Below, piece after piece: positions 45,133 through 55,790 of a DNA stretch of 64,000 nt. Source of the stretch: Tretioscincus oriximinensis (taxonomy: Eukaryota > Chordata > Lepidosauria > Squamata > Gymnophthalmidae). The notes beneath the pieces were generated by a model. The model did no database searches. It saw nothing but the letters and a program-made list of their open reading frames with translations, and was not told the DNA's origin. The DNA lies in assembly GCA_022410635.1 (NCBI GenBank), contig JAJVDF010000276.1:870770-934769 (forward strand). The letters run 5' to 3'. Position 1 is the first letter of the stretch, and each line of letters starts with the position of its first letter. The position numbers and the translations under genes were made by a program.

Positions 45133-45138
45133 GGGAAG

Positions 45139-45898
45139 TGTTGGGGTTAGCCATATAGGACATATATTAATTGGCATTAATATATCTGATATAAAATATA
45201 CAAGGATTGATCTTTGCTAGCTCAAGAGAGGCCTGGGTGGAAAATTTTGAAAATCTCTGGAAACCCCAGCCCCAGGAGGTAAACAGGAGAGGCCAAATCT
45301 CTCTTCCTGTCCTGAGGGCATATTCAAGGAACCCTGCCAGACTAAAGGGCTTAATGACACCTACTGTGGCAAAAGGGCATTCATTGTTTGCTAGCCATGC
45401 ACCTGGGCTAAAACCATTAGCTGGATAGTGGCAGAAAGAGGAAACCCATTAAGCTCTATTTCCCTTAGGTGAGTCACAGTATTCCTGGACCTAAGAGGAG
45501 AAACCAGGATAAACGAAAGTTAAAAGGGTCAATCTTGTATCTTCCCACTATACCATATTTGGCATTTCCTGACACAGGCTGCACCGCCTTTGGGAGGAGA
45601 GAAATGCATCACACAGGTGTCACAACCTGGGCACACCTCCGATCCGCCCTAACCCACATGTTCTGTACCACCCCTTCTGACATCACTTGATTGATCCACG
45701 CCTTCTGATATTGAAGTCAATAAAAACCTCTGCACAGTTGTGTTCTGGAGTATCTCATGACCCTATGAGCCTCTGGATCACCTTTGACCCCAAGCTATGG
45801 TCTCCGTGTGAATCTACTTTACACGTTTCTGCACGCTTTGGATCCAGCTATCTTAGACAAGCTAAGGAGCCAAATAACGGGTAAGCAAAACCCCATTA
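45139..45898 (+). mobile_element. Candidate solo LTR of an endogenous retrovirus
   Basis: Begins TGTTGGGGTTAG and ends AACCCCATTA, a short inverted pair in which the expected final CA reads TA. Flanking GGGAAG occurs at 45133-45138 and 45899-45904, a 6-bp duplication. A polyadenylation signal AATAAA lies at 45719-45724, about 180 bp before the end, as expected for an R-U5 arrangement. No gag, pol or env and no second LTR. The duplication is short enough to be chance, so this stays a candidate. Confidence 0.5.
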
Positions 45899-45904
45899 GG
45901 GAAG

Positions 45905-46280
45905 AAGAGAAAATACACTTATCTGGTTCTCAGAAACCTGCTGCAAAGTAATTTAATACATACCTCGCCATTTCATCTGCACAGCAATCATGTCGACTTC
46001 TCGACTCACCATCCGCATTTGTCTGGGTACTCTGGTTTTGGAACCCAGTGGGTGTGTCCTCTTCCTACTCCCTACTCCGGTTCCTATGCCTCATGCCCTG
46101 ATCGTATTCCCACACCCCATGCCTAGCTCTTCTTCCCACACCTTGGTCTTCTCACTCCCTGCTCCTCCTCCTGCGCCCCATGCCCCGCTTTTCTTCGCAC
46201 ACCCTGTTATTCCCATGCCCAGTTCTTTTTTTTAAGCTGCTCCATTTTGGTGCAAATGTAAACCTCCATTAGAAAAAAAA
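45905..46280. other. C/T-rich unique sequence
   Basis: Pyrimidine-rich imperfect repetition of CCCCATGCC-like units near 46065-46220. No gene seen. Confidence 0.4.
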
Positions 46281-46435
46281 TTCAGAGAAATAGCCATGCA
46301 AGTCTAGCAGAAAGTCCAGCAAAGGAGCTAGCAGCACTTTGAGACTAACTTGAGACTAACTTTGAGACTAACTTCTGTACAGAGTAAGATTTTATGTACC
46401 TCTCAAGTTAGTCTCAAAGTGCTGCTAGCTCCTTT
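46281..46435. mobile_element. PLE insertion, two copies head to head, rearranged arm
   Basis: The minus half contains a local duplication of GAGACTAACTT (three times within 46339-46374), then a 25-nt non-PLE filler, then a short plus half ending GCTGCTAGCTCCTTT. The direct repeat ATTAGAAAAAAAA lies at 46268-46280 and 46436-46448. The A-rich repeat is less diagnostic than those at the other insertions. Confidence 0.82.
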
Positions 46436-46448
46436 ATTAGAAAAAAAA

Positions 46449-47524
46449 ATATTGGAAAAATATATGTTGATGTTTGTGTAAAAGTAGAACCCAACAACAA
46501 CAACAACAACAAAAGTTTCAAAGGCACTGTTACATCCTTGAAGGGTTAGAGCAGAAATGATGCCCATTGGTTATTCTGTGTAGAGGAGACCGGATCAACA
46601 GTGGCAGTTTGTTAGAATTGTGAAGAATTGCATCTGCGTCAGTTTTGAGGGCAAGCTCCGTGTGGCTTTGTGAACAACACATCGTGCAAGCAGAGCCCTT
46701 CTGGATTATAGGGGAACAGCATGCAAGCGCAAAGCCACATCCCTTTCTCCCCCACCCCCCCATGATAACGCTGCCTAAGAATGCCCGGCAAGCCCAAATG
46801 CAATCTTTGTCTTCAAAATTGGAGCCATATTTTTTGTTTGCTAACATACAATGGCTGTTGCCTCCCAATGTATTATTTTTTACAGTTTTTTTCACACTGC
46901 ATTGAAAATGCAGACAGTAGAAAATCTGTTCTCTTTTGAAGTTCTTTAAATCTGTTATATAAATATCTAATTATGGGCTCTTTCAGCTGGGTTAGTTTTC
47001 TTCATGGTTTATAGCAGCTGCACTGGAGCTATTACAGTTTGTCTTTTTCAGCACCAAATTAGGGGGTTCTTAATTAATGGATTCTTCAGTCAATGGGTTC
47101 TTGGTGGTTGGAAGCTATGAAAGTGAAACGACATAAAATAGGAGAGGTTCCTCCTCTACCCCACTACCAAAGATCACGTCTGATATTATCAGAGTTAATC
47201 CGTTCATCCCATTATTACGTAACCTTGTGTCTTGCAGGGTCCTTAAAGGGACCCATCACTTAAGGTTTCTTAATGATCAGCCAACTGGAATTCTTGGCTT
47301 TCTGTATATAAAATAATCCCTTAAAACACACTGTTGTTAATGTGATCACCAGGATTGCTTTATAAGCCATGACCATACATAAATTTTAAACCAGTTTCAA
47401 TCTACATTCAGATAAATTATCATTAAAGTGGCAGGATGTTTTCTTTCAACTCCGTGCACCAACTCCTTAATGTCTTTAGTTAGATAATGTGGAAAGAAAA
47501 TGCCTGTTCAGTTTACTGGTGTAT
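46449..47524. other. Unique DNA; (AAC)n run at about 46492-46512
   Basis: No coding region recognised. Complementary-strand frames at 46530-46905 have no domain. Confidence 0.4.
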
Positions 47525-47645
47525 TAAATGTAGGTGTGACCAGGACCATAACCAGCTGTGCTTTTTTGGAGTGACCATAGTGGGGATTTCCTTTTGCAAA
47601 CAAAAAGCTGAGAAACCCCAGGTGTGTCCAATAGTTAGCTGGTGA
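47525..47645 (+). repeat. Dispersed repeat shared with 14030-14125
   Basis: GTGTGACCAGGACCATAACC, TTTTGCAAACAAAAAGC and GTGTCCAATAG recur in order in both places. The first part equals the end of family H. Confidence 0.5.
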
Positions 47646-47650
47646 CCTGT

Positions 47651-47814
47651 GGCCCTGTCCCCACTGAACCTTCTTCTTGGCTATATCTCAGAATAGGAAT
47701 GTGCCATCTTCCTGTTCCTATACGAACGGGGCCTGCCACAGCCTACACTGGCATGTGGATGACCAAGTTCTATACCGAGATATAACCCAGGATAAGGCTC
47801 AGTGGGGATAGGGC
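47651..47814. mobile_element. TIR element, family Z (most complete copy)
   Basis: Left GGCCCTGTCCCCACTGAACC and right GGCTCAGTGGGGATAGGGCT are inverted, with symmetry continuing through GGCTATATCTCAG and CCGAGATATAACCC. The centre holds GCCTACACTGGCATGTGGAT, also found at 37.8, 57.2 and 60.1 kb. No target duplication is evident and no transposase. Confidence 0.72.
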
Positions 47815-47817
47815 TAA

Positions 47818-47841
47818 AGAGAGAGAGAGAGAGAGAGAGAG
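47818..47841. repeat. (GA)n microsatellite
   Basis: Uninterrupted GA run directly after the Z element. Confidence 0.9.
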
Positions 47842-48257
47842 GTCTTCTTTCTGTGAGTAACAACTGATTCTATCTTCCCCAAGTGCCAAACAATGGAGGG
47901 AGGGGCATGTGGCTCTACTTCTTGTCTGAAACTCTTCCAGTAAAAGTGGGAGAATATTAATTTCTCTATTTTACAGTCCCTGATAAAGAAGCTTATCAGT
48001 GGCTACTTATCACAACTGGCTTGTTAGCCAGGTCGTGAGAAATCAGTTCCTAAGAAAACGGAGAAACAGATTTGCAAGAGAAATATTGCTGCTTCACAAA
48101 GAAGTAACCCTTTTGAACTTCCTTTTGGCTGCTTATTGGGCAAGCTTCATTCTAATTATGGAAAGAAGAGACATCTGCTCCTCAGTCATATCTTTAGTCA
48201 GTCCTCTCAAGATTATGTATTCCCTCCACAGCTGATAGGGTACATTCAGAATTTATA
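47842..48257. other. No feature recognised
   Basis: A short frame at 47999-48235 has no known domain. Confidence 0.35.
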
Positions 48258-48580
48258 GAAGGAGAGGGAGAGGAAGAAGAAGAAGAAGAGAAGGAGAAGA
48301 ATCTGTTTTTTATATCTCACTTCACCAGAAGGAGAGCGGCTTGCGAGGTTAATTTTCACCAGAAAACTTACATCTATTGTATCTTTCCCACAGGCTAATG
48401 GTAGTACTCATTTATCTAATTGAATGTAGATTGCAAATCTACTTTCTTTCAAATAGCTGAGTTGGCTAGAGCAGAAAGCCAGTAGTGGGCGCTCGTCCCT
48501 CTCCACGTCTGACACAGGGCCTTGAAACTGGATCTCTCAGTTGAAAGTCCGTCTCTTAATGACTACGCCATTTATGCGTG
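48258..48580 (-). mobile_element. tRNA-derived squamate SINE, older copy
   Basis: The plus strand reads the GAA/GAG tail (48258-48300), TTTTTATATCTCACTTCACC, AAATAGCTGAGTTGGCTAGA, CACAGGGCCTTGAAACTGG (B-box complement) and a head near 48580. Divergence from the 12.8-kb copy is marked. Confidence 0.8.
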
Positions 48581-48734
48581 GTTATCGTTTTTCTGCCACA
48601 AGTGATTATGAGGGTTCAACAGTGTTGATATAAAGAAACAGAACTAAAAAAGGCAGCAGTCTGGATGTATTCTTATAGTTGAGTCCCCAAGCCAACTATA
48701 TCCTACCAGAAAAGCAGTTGGACCACTAGTTGGC

Positions 48735-51140
48735 AATGAACAGAACAGAATAATCAAAGAGGACATGGAGATTGCAAAGAGGTTAAATGATTTTTTTTGC
48801 TTCAGTTTTTACTGAAGAGGACAGATGGTATATACCTGCAACAGATTTAGTCTTCTCAGAAAGAACAGCAGAGTAATTAAACTGGACAGAGATAACAAGG
48901 GAGAAGATCAACAAACTGAACACCAATAAATCCCCGGCCAGATAGCATTCATCCCAGGATTCTTAAAGAACCCAGATGTGAGATTGCTAAACTTCTAGCC
49001 AAAATATTTAATATTTCCTTAAGATCAGGCACTGTACCAGTCGATTGAAGGGTAGCAAATGTAACACCAAACTTCAAAAAAGGATCCAGGGTGATCCCGG
49101 AAATATAGACCAATCAGTTTGACATCAGTTCCAGGTAAAGTGTTGGAAACCATATTCAAGGATAACATCACCAAACACATGGAGAAACATGCATTTCTGA
49201 ATGAAACTCAGTCTTGCTTCTGCAAAGATACGTCATGCCTTACAAATTTGTTATAATTCTTTGAGAGTGTTAATAAATATGTGGATAAAGGGGATCCAGT
49301 TGGTACTGTCTATCTAGACTTTCAGAAGGTTTTTGATAAAGTTCCTCATCAAAGGCTCTTATAAAAGCTCCACAGTCATGGAATAAGAGGCCAGACCCTG
49401 TCCTGGATTGGAAAACTGGCTAAAAGACATAAGAGAGTTTGTAGTAGTGAGTGGACAATTCTCTGGGTGGAAGGAGGTGAAAAGTGCAGTACCCCAGGGT
49501 TCAGTACAGGGACCTCTGCTTTTCAATATGTTCATAAATGATCTGGATGCCGAGGTAAATAGTGAAGTAGCCAAGTTTGATGATGACACTTAACTGTTCA
49601 GGGTGGTGAAAACTGAAAGTGATTGCAAGGAGCTCCATAGTAATCTATTGAAACTGGGTGAGCAAATGCACTTCAACTTAAGCAACTACAAGTCATGCAC
49701 ACTGTGGCAAAGAATCCCAATTACACCTACCAACTGATGGGCACCAAGCTTTCTGTGGCTGAGTAGGAAAAGGAACTTGGGGTGTGGTTGTTCAATGTGC
49801 AGCAGCAGCAGCAAAAAAAAAGCAAATTCAGTGCTGGCGATCATAAGGAAAGGAATCAAAAACAACTCAACAAATGTTGTTTCGCTTCTTTATAAATCCG
49901 TGGTGAGGCCACATTTAGAATACTGTGCCCAATTCTGATTACTACATCTCAAAAAAGATATTGTGGGACTGGAGAAGGTGCAAAAAAGGGTACCAAGAAT
50001 GATCAAGGGTCTGGAGCACCTCCCTTATGAAGTCAGGTTGCAACGTCTGGGACTCTTCAGCCTTGAAAGTGGCATTTGAGAGATGATCTGATTGGAGGGT
50101 TGCCATATTCAGGCAACCCAAAACCGGGACGAGGGTGGGGTGGGGTGCGCGCGCACGCGCACATACGGACGCTTGTAGCAAGACAGGCAAAATCTCTGCC
50201 TGTCTCACCATAAGCGTCCGTGTGTGCGCACGCGTGCCTGCTCTTTTGCTGGTGGCGGGATTTTGCCCTGCTCTCGCCACCAACTCGCCTGCAGCAGCGG
50301 AGCAAAAACGCTTGGGTTTGTGAGAGGAGAACAGAGCTGCCCTCCTGTCAGAAACCCAGGCGTTTCTCCTCTGCTAGAGGCAAGTTGGCGGTGAGAGCAG
50401 GGCGAAACCCTGCCTCCAGCCAAGGAGCAGCTACTCGGCAGGCTCCGAGGGTCATTCCTGGAACCCAGAAAGTGCTGCCGGGAAGCGTTGTGCACGCTGC
50501 AGCCGTCAGCTCTGACGGCTGCTTTTCCTTTAAAATCCCGCCTTTTTACATTCCCTGACGCAGCATCGGGGAATGTAAAAAGCCAGGATTTTGCCTTAAA
50601 ACCCGGAGGGGACTATATTTTAGTCCCCAAAACCGGGTTTGTCCCGGTTTACTGGGACGTATGGCAACCCTATCTGATTGAGGTGCATAAAATCATACAT
50701 GGGGTGGATAAGGTGAATAGAGAAAAAATATTTTCTCACACACTAGGTCCCGGGGGCATTCCTTGAAACTAATAGGCAGAAAAGTGAGAACAGACAAAGG
50801 AAAGTATTTTTTCACCGTCATCGGGTGAAGGAATTAACTTCCAGAAGAGGTGGTGATACCTAGTAGCCTGAATAGATTCAAGCCAGGGTTAGATACGTTT
50901 ATGGACATCAAGGGTATAAAGAGCTACTGTGGTGGATCTTTTGAAACTGCCTTTGGGACGGAGTGACAGGCATTACTCCTGAAATACCATTTGCAGGGAG
51001 TCGAGAATAGGTGAAGATTTTGCCTTCTTCTGTTCCTCAATACCCAGATGCAATTGGTGGGCTTCTGTGTGAGACAGAATGCTAGACTAGATGGCATCTG
51101 GCCTGATTTAGCAGGGCTCCTCTTATGTTCTTACGTTCTG
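48735..51140 (+). mobile_element. CR1 LINE, 5'-truncated, split by a hAT-like element
   Basis: Plus-strand ORF2 from the reverse transcriptase onward, with YLDFQKVFDKVPHQRLL, VPQGSVQGPLLFNMFIND and FDDDT in place of FADDT (about 49576-49590), then the C-terminal block and 3' UTR ending TTATGTTCTTACGTTC near 51140. Many stops and frameshifts. The 50095-50672 insertion interrupts it at the sequence TCTGATTG, present once in the uninterrupted copy near 43699. The copy is more decayed than the 41-44 kb one. Confidence 0.92.
50095..50672 (-). mobile_element. Non-autonomous hAT-like element, 578 bp, nested in CR1
   Basis: Ends GAGGGTTGCCATA and TATGGCAACCCTA with a perfect 8-bp duplication TCTGATTG (50087-50094 and 50673-50680). 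Same family as 1003-1581 in opposite orientation, with the same three foldbacks in reverse order. The first base is G where the other copy has T. GC and CpG content is far above the surroundings. Target knowledge is unusually firm because the interrupted CR1 sequence is known. Confidence 0.93.
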
Positions 51141-51176
51141 AAGTTGGAGCGCGGAGAGAGCTATTGAGAGCTTATA

Positions 51177-51455
51177 GGCACGAATGACTCAGTTGATGCT
51201 AAGGAGATGGTTTTCATAGCCCTGTGTAACACGTGGGGAGGGGTGAGCGCCTTCCACTAGCCTTCAGCTCTAGCCTGCTCAGCTATTCAAAAGAGATATA
51301 AATTTGTAATTTGCATATCAATTAGATAAATGAGTACTATCATTAACTTGATGGGGAAAACAGAATAAGATGTAAGCCTTCGGGCGAAAATTAACCCTGT
51401 TAGCCGCTCTGGAAAAGAGTGAGGTATAAAAACTCGATTCTCCTCCTCCTCCTCT
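51177..51455 (+). mobile_element. tRNA-derived squamate SINE, older copy
   Basis: GGCACGAATGACTCAGTTG to CTTCGGGCGAAAATTAACCC and GAGGTATAAAAACTCGATTC, with a CTC tail. The B-box region TTTTCATAGCCC is degraded. Confidence 0.8.
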
Positions 51456-52824
51456 TTTTAGTTTACATTTGTCTCAAAAGAACTGCATGGTTGTTCACAT
51501 GGAGGCACCAGGACTAAATTTATATTTCCTCTCATTTGTTTGTAAATTTCCTGCAGATTGGAAATTTGTCTCGCAAAGTGGTCTTAAACATATCTTTGTG
51601 TCTTTCTGTTTGGCAAGCCTGAAGTCTTGCTGATAACAAATTTTTATAAGATCTTTTTTCTTGAAAAATACAGTAACTCTGGTTGATGTGGTCCAAATTG
51701 GGGCCTGTCGGACAAAAATCCCATTGCCTTTACATGATGCAGTGACGATGCCTTGAGCTTTTATTTGCTTCCAGATCATATAAATCAGCTATTGGAAACC
51801 TGTATCATTAGTGCTATCGCTTTTCAGTGAGAAATGGTCGCAAATAATTGATTGGCCTCCACACCTCATCTTCTCCCTGGCCCGATCAATATTCTCACCC
51901 AAGTTAGTTATGGGAGTGGCAGATGTAGGTACTTTGTTCTCTGAGATTTTGGTACGTTACACCTTTGAAATAAGAACCTTTTCCCAGTCCATATGATTCT
52001 ATGGTGCTTCATCACTTTCTTTCTTAATGAATACAAGTGGTAGGTAAGGAAGTGGGGCTGTCTTAGAGATGGTCACTATACACATGTATGAATTTGATAG
52101 AAGGAATTAATGGTTGGAGCAAGCCAGCAATTCTAGGGCATTTATTTCAAAATAGAGCAACCTCCCAAGGGTCCTTCTGATGGTTCCATGTGCTGGGAAC
52201 ATACAGTAAGGGTGTTCTCAGTTTTGTAGAAGCTCCTTCCACAGGACCGTGATGGGTTTGGACCCTGGGTGGAGTGTTTATATGTCTCTCCACCTTAGTA
52301 GCCCCAACAGTATTCTATGCCGCAGGGGCAGGGCTGCAACTAGGGAGGACAGGGAGGGCATGTGCCCAGGTGCCACACTGATGGGGCACTAAAATAGCCA
52401 TTACCACTCTCACCATTTTTATCTTACATGATGCAGCCCTTGCACGAGTAGAAGGGTCACGGAATAGTGATGGGAAAGCAGGAGTTCCCTATTTTTATCT
52501 AACTTAGGCCACCTGCACACAATGTGTTAAAAGTGAAATGTCATTAAGGTCTGAAATAACTCGATCACAAGCCCCAGCATACTTATTTTCATCCTGTCCC
52601 AAAGAAACCATTAGAAAACCTTTAAATCCACATGGAATAGTCGAGTCGAGTAACCAGGAAGCAATCATGAGCACACCGAGTATGCAATTCCGACCGACTA
52701 AACCAGGAAGTTTATGCGATTCTTAGGCTGGTGAATTCTCATGAGATCCTGCCTCCTCCCATTAACTGAGGGGGAACATGGAGGCTTGGAATGGAAATAC
52801 GGGCCATTTCGCAAACATGTCAGA
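51456..52824. other. Unique DNA, no gene seen
   Basis: GCAGGGGCAGGGCTGCAACT near 52322 resembles an old hAT end, without a partner. Frames at 51495-51779 (minus), 51811-51996 and 52538-52726 show no domain. Confidence 0.35.
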
Positions 52825-52935
52825 AAGAATCAGCGATCAGGAAATTACAGTTCCTCGCACCTTTTTTCTTGTTGGACTGCAATGCATTTTGAAGACTCCA
52901 TTTGCATATTGGGCAGAAGAATCATAATGTTGGAA
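52825..52935 (+). repeat. Dispersed repeat shared with 13830-13945
   Basis: GCGATCAGGAAATTACAGTT to GGGCAGAAGAATCATAATG. See the 13.8-kb copy. Confidence 0.4.
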
Positions 52936-53016
52936 GTCCTGATAAGAACCAGGTAGAAAAACATCATGTGGTAGAGACTTTATTTTGCATCTTGGTTAGT
53001 CCTGTGCTCTCCTCCC

Positions 53017-53965
53017 CCACCCTTTAAAATTATTTTTATATTTATTTTTTAAAATAATAATACACAATATCATTCACTCCTCACATTTATTTTTGCTTTC
53101 CTGCTTCCATACTGACCTGTATGTTGTTCCCTGGATGAATAGAATCATTTTCTCTTTTTCTAAGCATCTTGTTGAACTCTAATGCCATTATAAACCAATT
53201 GTCTTTGTCTCTATAGATTAAACTTGAGAATTTCTAACACATAATTAATCCAATTCTTTATATTCCATTTGGGATCGTCCTTCCACCCCAATGTTATTAT
53301 CGATTGCACCACCAGTATTAATGCTTCTATTCATATCTTGAAAGTACAAAAAATGCATTTTCTTTCATCCCATTCTATAGACTTTTTCAATATAACATTA
53401 ATTATGGCTCTACCCAAGTTTCCAAAAGTCATTAACTTTTCTACACTGCCACCATAGGTGGAAGGCATTTCCTGTTGCTTGGTTACAATGCCAGCAATAA
53501 GGCAACATATTTATTACATAGTGTGTTAGTACCACTGGTGTTTTGTACCACTTGAATAACAGTTTTAATTTCATTTCTTTTAATCTCATACATTTTTCCT
53601 CTATTACTTTTTTAATGAATTCTTAACCAAAATTGCTGACCACTTGGAATTTCTGACCATTTTTGTATTAAGGCTGATTCTACATTAATATATATTCTGC
53701 TTAGTAGACCATATATCAATCCTGCAGCCCCTTTTCCTCCCTTTAATTTTTTGCAAATTATACTTTCTCATTCTGCAAGTGGTTTTCAAAAAAAGCCAGT
53801 TATTTGCCCCTAATAATCTAATTAGTTTCCTTTCTGATCATGGCATTCCATTACTATCTTATAAGTCATCTAATGTTCTAATGTTCGTCCTAGATAATGC
53901 TGAAATATGACTCCATGAAAATATCACATTGTTTTTATTCAACATTAATATATTAATTACTTTAC
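53017..53965 (-). pseudogene. L1 LINE ORF2 C-terminal remnant
   Basis: The minus strand gives KLLFKWYKTPVVLTHYV, then MLPYCWHCNQATGNAFHLWW and QCRKVNDFWKLG followed by a stop. This matches the L1 ORF2 C-terminal cysteine motif region (W/RWY.TP, CWxC, H.WW.C). The far end has an A-rich tail with AATAAA-like signals on the minus strand (53017-53070). No reverse transcriptase core remains. L1 is otherwise not seen in the window. Confidence 0.85.
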
Positions 53966-53998
53966 AAGCTTGGATGGAGCAACTACATAGGAGATATG

Positions 53999-54110
53999 TC
54001 AATTTCAGAGAAATAGCCATGTTAGTCTAGCAGAAAGTCCAGCAAAGGAGCTAGCAGCACTTTGAGACTAACTTGAGAAAAGTGGTTGGCATAAGCTTTC
54101 GTAGACAGGT
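53999..54110 (-). mobile_element. Single PLE end insertion, 112 bp
   Basis: Starts TCAATTTCAGAGAAATAGCC and stops at CTTTCGTAGACAGGT, inside stem II of the hammerhead-like motif. The direct repeat ATAGGAGATATG (12 bp) lies at 53987-53998 and 54111-54122. It is otherwise close in sequence to 33481-33601. Confidence 0.92.
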
Positions 54111-54142
54111 ATAGGAGATATGCTTATGCACATGATTTGTGT

Positions 54143-54143
54143 T

Positions 54144-54178
<35 letters not shown>

Positions 54179-54222
54179 TACTTATACCCCGCCCTATACC
54201 CGAAGGTCTCAGGGCGGCAAAA
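54143..54222 (-). mobile_element. SINE 3' piece with (TTTA)n tail
   Basis: A (TTTA)n run to 54179, then ACTTATACCCCGCCCTATAC and CGAAGGTCTCAGGGCGGC. Sauria-type 3' region; body absent. Confidence 0.7.
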
Positions 54223-54489
54223 ACAGTAAGTTTTGAACATGTGTGCAGCTGCGAAGATTGAGCAAGAGAGCAAGAAAGGGAAGACTTCAAAAAGGGGAAC
54301 TATAGTGCCCTTAGGGCCACAGAAGGCATTTTTGGAGGGTGTGGATAAGGAAAGCTGGCCTTTCCCTCTACTGAGACAGAAGGGTATCCAGTCACAGTTG
54401 GCAGAAGGAAGCGGACAGGAAAAGTGGCTGAAGGCAGGCAGCCTGACAGAAGTAGACATAAAAGAAACAAAGGAATCAAGCACTGTACT
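54223..54489. other. No gene seen
   Basis: Open frames on both strands lack domains. Confidence 0.3.
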
Positions 54490-54690
54490 TCATTTATTTT
54501 ATTTTATTTACCAATATACTTATACCCCATCTCTATACCCAAAGCACCAAGTAGCAGAGCCATGGAGCGGGGCATGGAATATAAAAGGGGAGGTGCGAAT
54601 GAGAGATGGGTTGTTGATAGGGTTTCTATCATATGATTCTATGATAAGGGTCTGATGTTCTTAACCACTACACCAGACCTCCTTCTGAAT
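54490..54690 (-). mobile_element. SINE fragment with head
   Basis: TTTATTTTATTTTATTTACC, TACTTATACCCCATCTCTA and, at the far end, TTCTTAACCACTACACCAGA, complement of a tRNA-like SINE head. The body between is mostly replaced or diverged. Confidence 0.5.
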
Positions 54691-55275
54691 GAGTGGGGAA
54701 CCCTTTTGCATGGTTGAGGTGTGATCTCCAGCATTTGTGGTCCTTTTTTCAGGAGAAGCGATTTCAACCTACTATAAAGTAGTTTCACAAGAACTGTCTA
54801 TAGTTTGTTGAGCCCACTGAACTCTCTTTAGTCTGAGCAATGTGTCGGCAAACTTCACCAAAGAAGGATTCACATAGAATCCTTCCTTTCAACATATAAC
54901 TTGTTTCAAGCAGTAAATGAACATTATGCAAGTCAACCCCCACCACATCATTATCATTGTGACAGTGAACAGCATGACAGCTTTCTTGCTAAAATAATGC
55001 ACTATTAATAGCAAATTTTATATAACTGGCAGGAATTTCTTGCAGAACCCATTACACAATATCTCCTGAGTACATTCCCATAATTGTGCATTTTATTCAA
55101 TGAATATTTGTCATTGTGTTTAGCTACTTCTGTAACCAAAGGTAGGTTTAACAGATTTGTATTTAGAAACAATAGAAATACATTATATTTCTCCCATAGA
55201 TGGAAAGATGGTGATGAAGTGTGGCTTTTCATTTGCTATCCAAGTATTCAGCAATTTGATCTCTCTTTCCATCTT
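54691..55275. other. No feature recognised
   Basis: Unassigned sequence. Confidence 0.3.
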
Positions 55276-55345
55276 AGGCCCTGATCATCTATTTACTTTT
55301 AAATGTCCTGAAGAATGAGATTAATTTGTTTTTGTGGGCAGGGGG
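55276..55345. repeat. Family H arm fragment
   Basis: GGCCCTGATCATCTATTTAC, TTTTAAATGTCCTGAAGAAT matches a left arm. The right arm is missing. Confidence 0.5.
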
Positions 55346-55375
55346 AATTAAACCAGATAAAATCAGATTAAACTA

Positions 55376-55635
55376 AGGGTACATACCCACTCATGATTTT
55401 TAAGTGGAATCCACCCCAAGAGGTCACGAATGTTCAGCAATTCCTGAAAAGCCCTGTGGTCGCAGAATTTTCAGACCTGCAGTTTCTGCAGATGTTTCTA
55501 CAGTCTGAGAAAAGCCTTCATGAGGACATTTCAATAATGTGAACATGGTAAATCTCGCAAGGCTACATGTAAAAGTTAATTGGCTCTTGGCTCACAGAGA
55601 GAATGCTGGGAATTGTAGTAAAGAAAACACAGCAG
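55376..55635 (+). mobile_element. Unclassified inverted-repeat element, family G (copy 2)
   Basis: AAGGGTACATACCCACTCAT at the left. AAGAGGTCACGAATGTTCAG, AAGCCCTGTGGTCGCAG and AATTGGCTCTTGGCTC pair with blocks of the 35.4-kb copy in the opposite orientation. A SINE lies directly after it. Confidence 0.6.
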
Positions 55636-55790
55636 TGCCTTATTGTTTGTTTGTTTGCACTTGTATCCTGCCCTATACCCGAAGGTCTCGGGGCGGCCAA
55701 CCATAGGGTGGCTCACATAGCTTTTGTTCCTTTCTCCACAACAGACACCCTGTGGAGTAGGTGGGCTTGTAATGCGGTGAGATTGCTAGT
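55636..55790 (-). mobile_element. Sauria-type SINE 3' fragment
   Basis: A (GTTT)n tail, CACTTGTATCCTGCCCTATA, CGAAGGTCTCGGGGCGGCC and CAACAGACACCCTGTGG. The same form as at 25.6 kb, more complete. Confidence 0.7.

Noticed and set aside
50057..50558. Cluster of GC-rich open frames and an apparent CpG island
   Set aside because: Entirely explained by the 578-bp hAT-like insertion; no promoter or gene nearby.
52322..52400. hAT-like end GCAGGGGCAGGGCTGCAAC
   Set aside because: No matching inverted end or duplication found.
54233..54655. 140-residue open frame
   Set aside because: It runs through SINE-derived sequence at 54490-54550 and has no recognisable domain.
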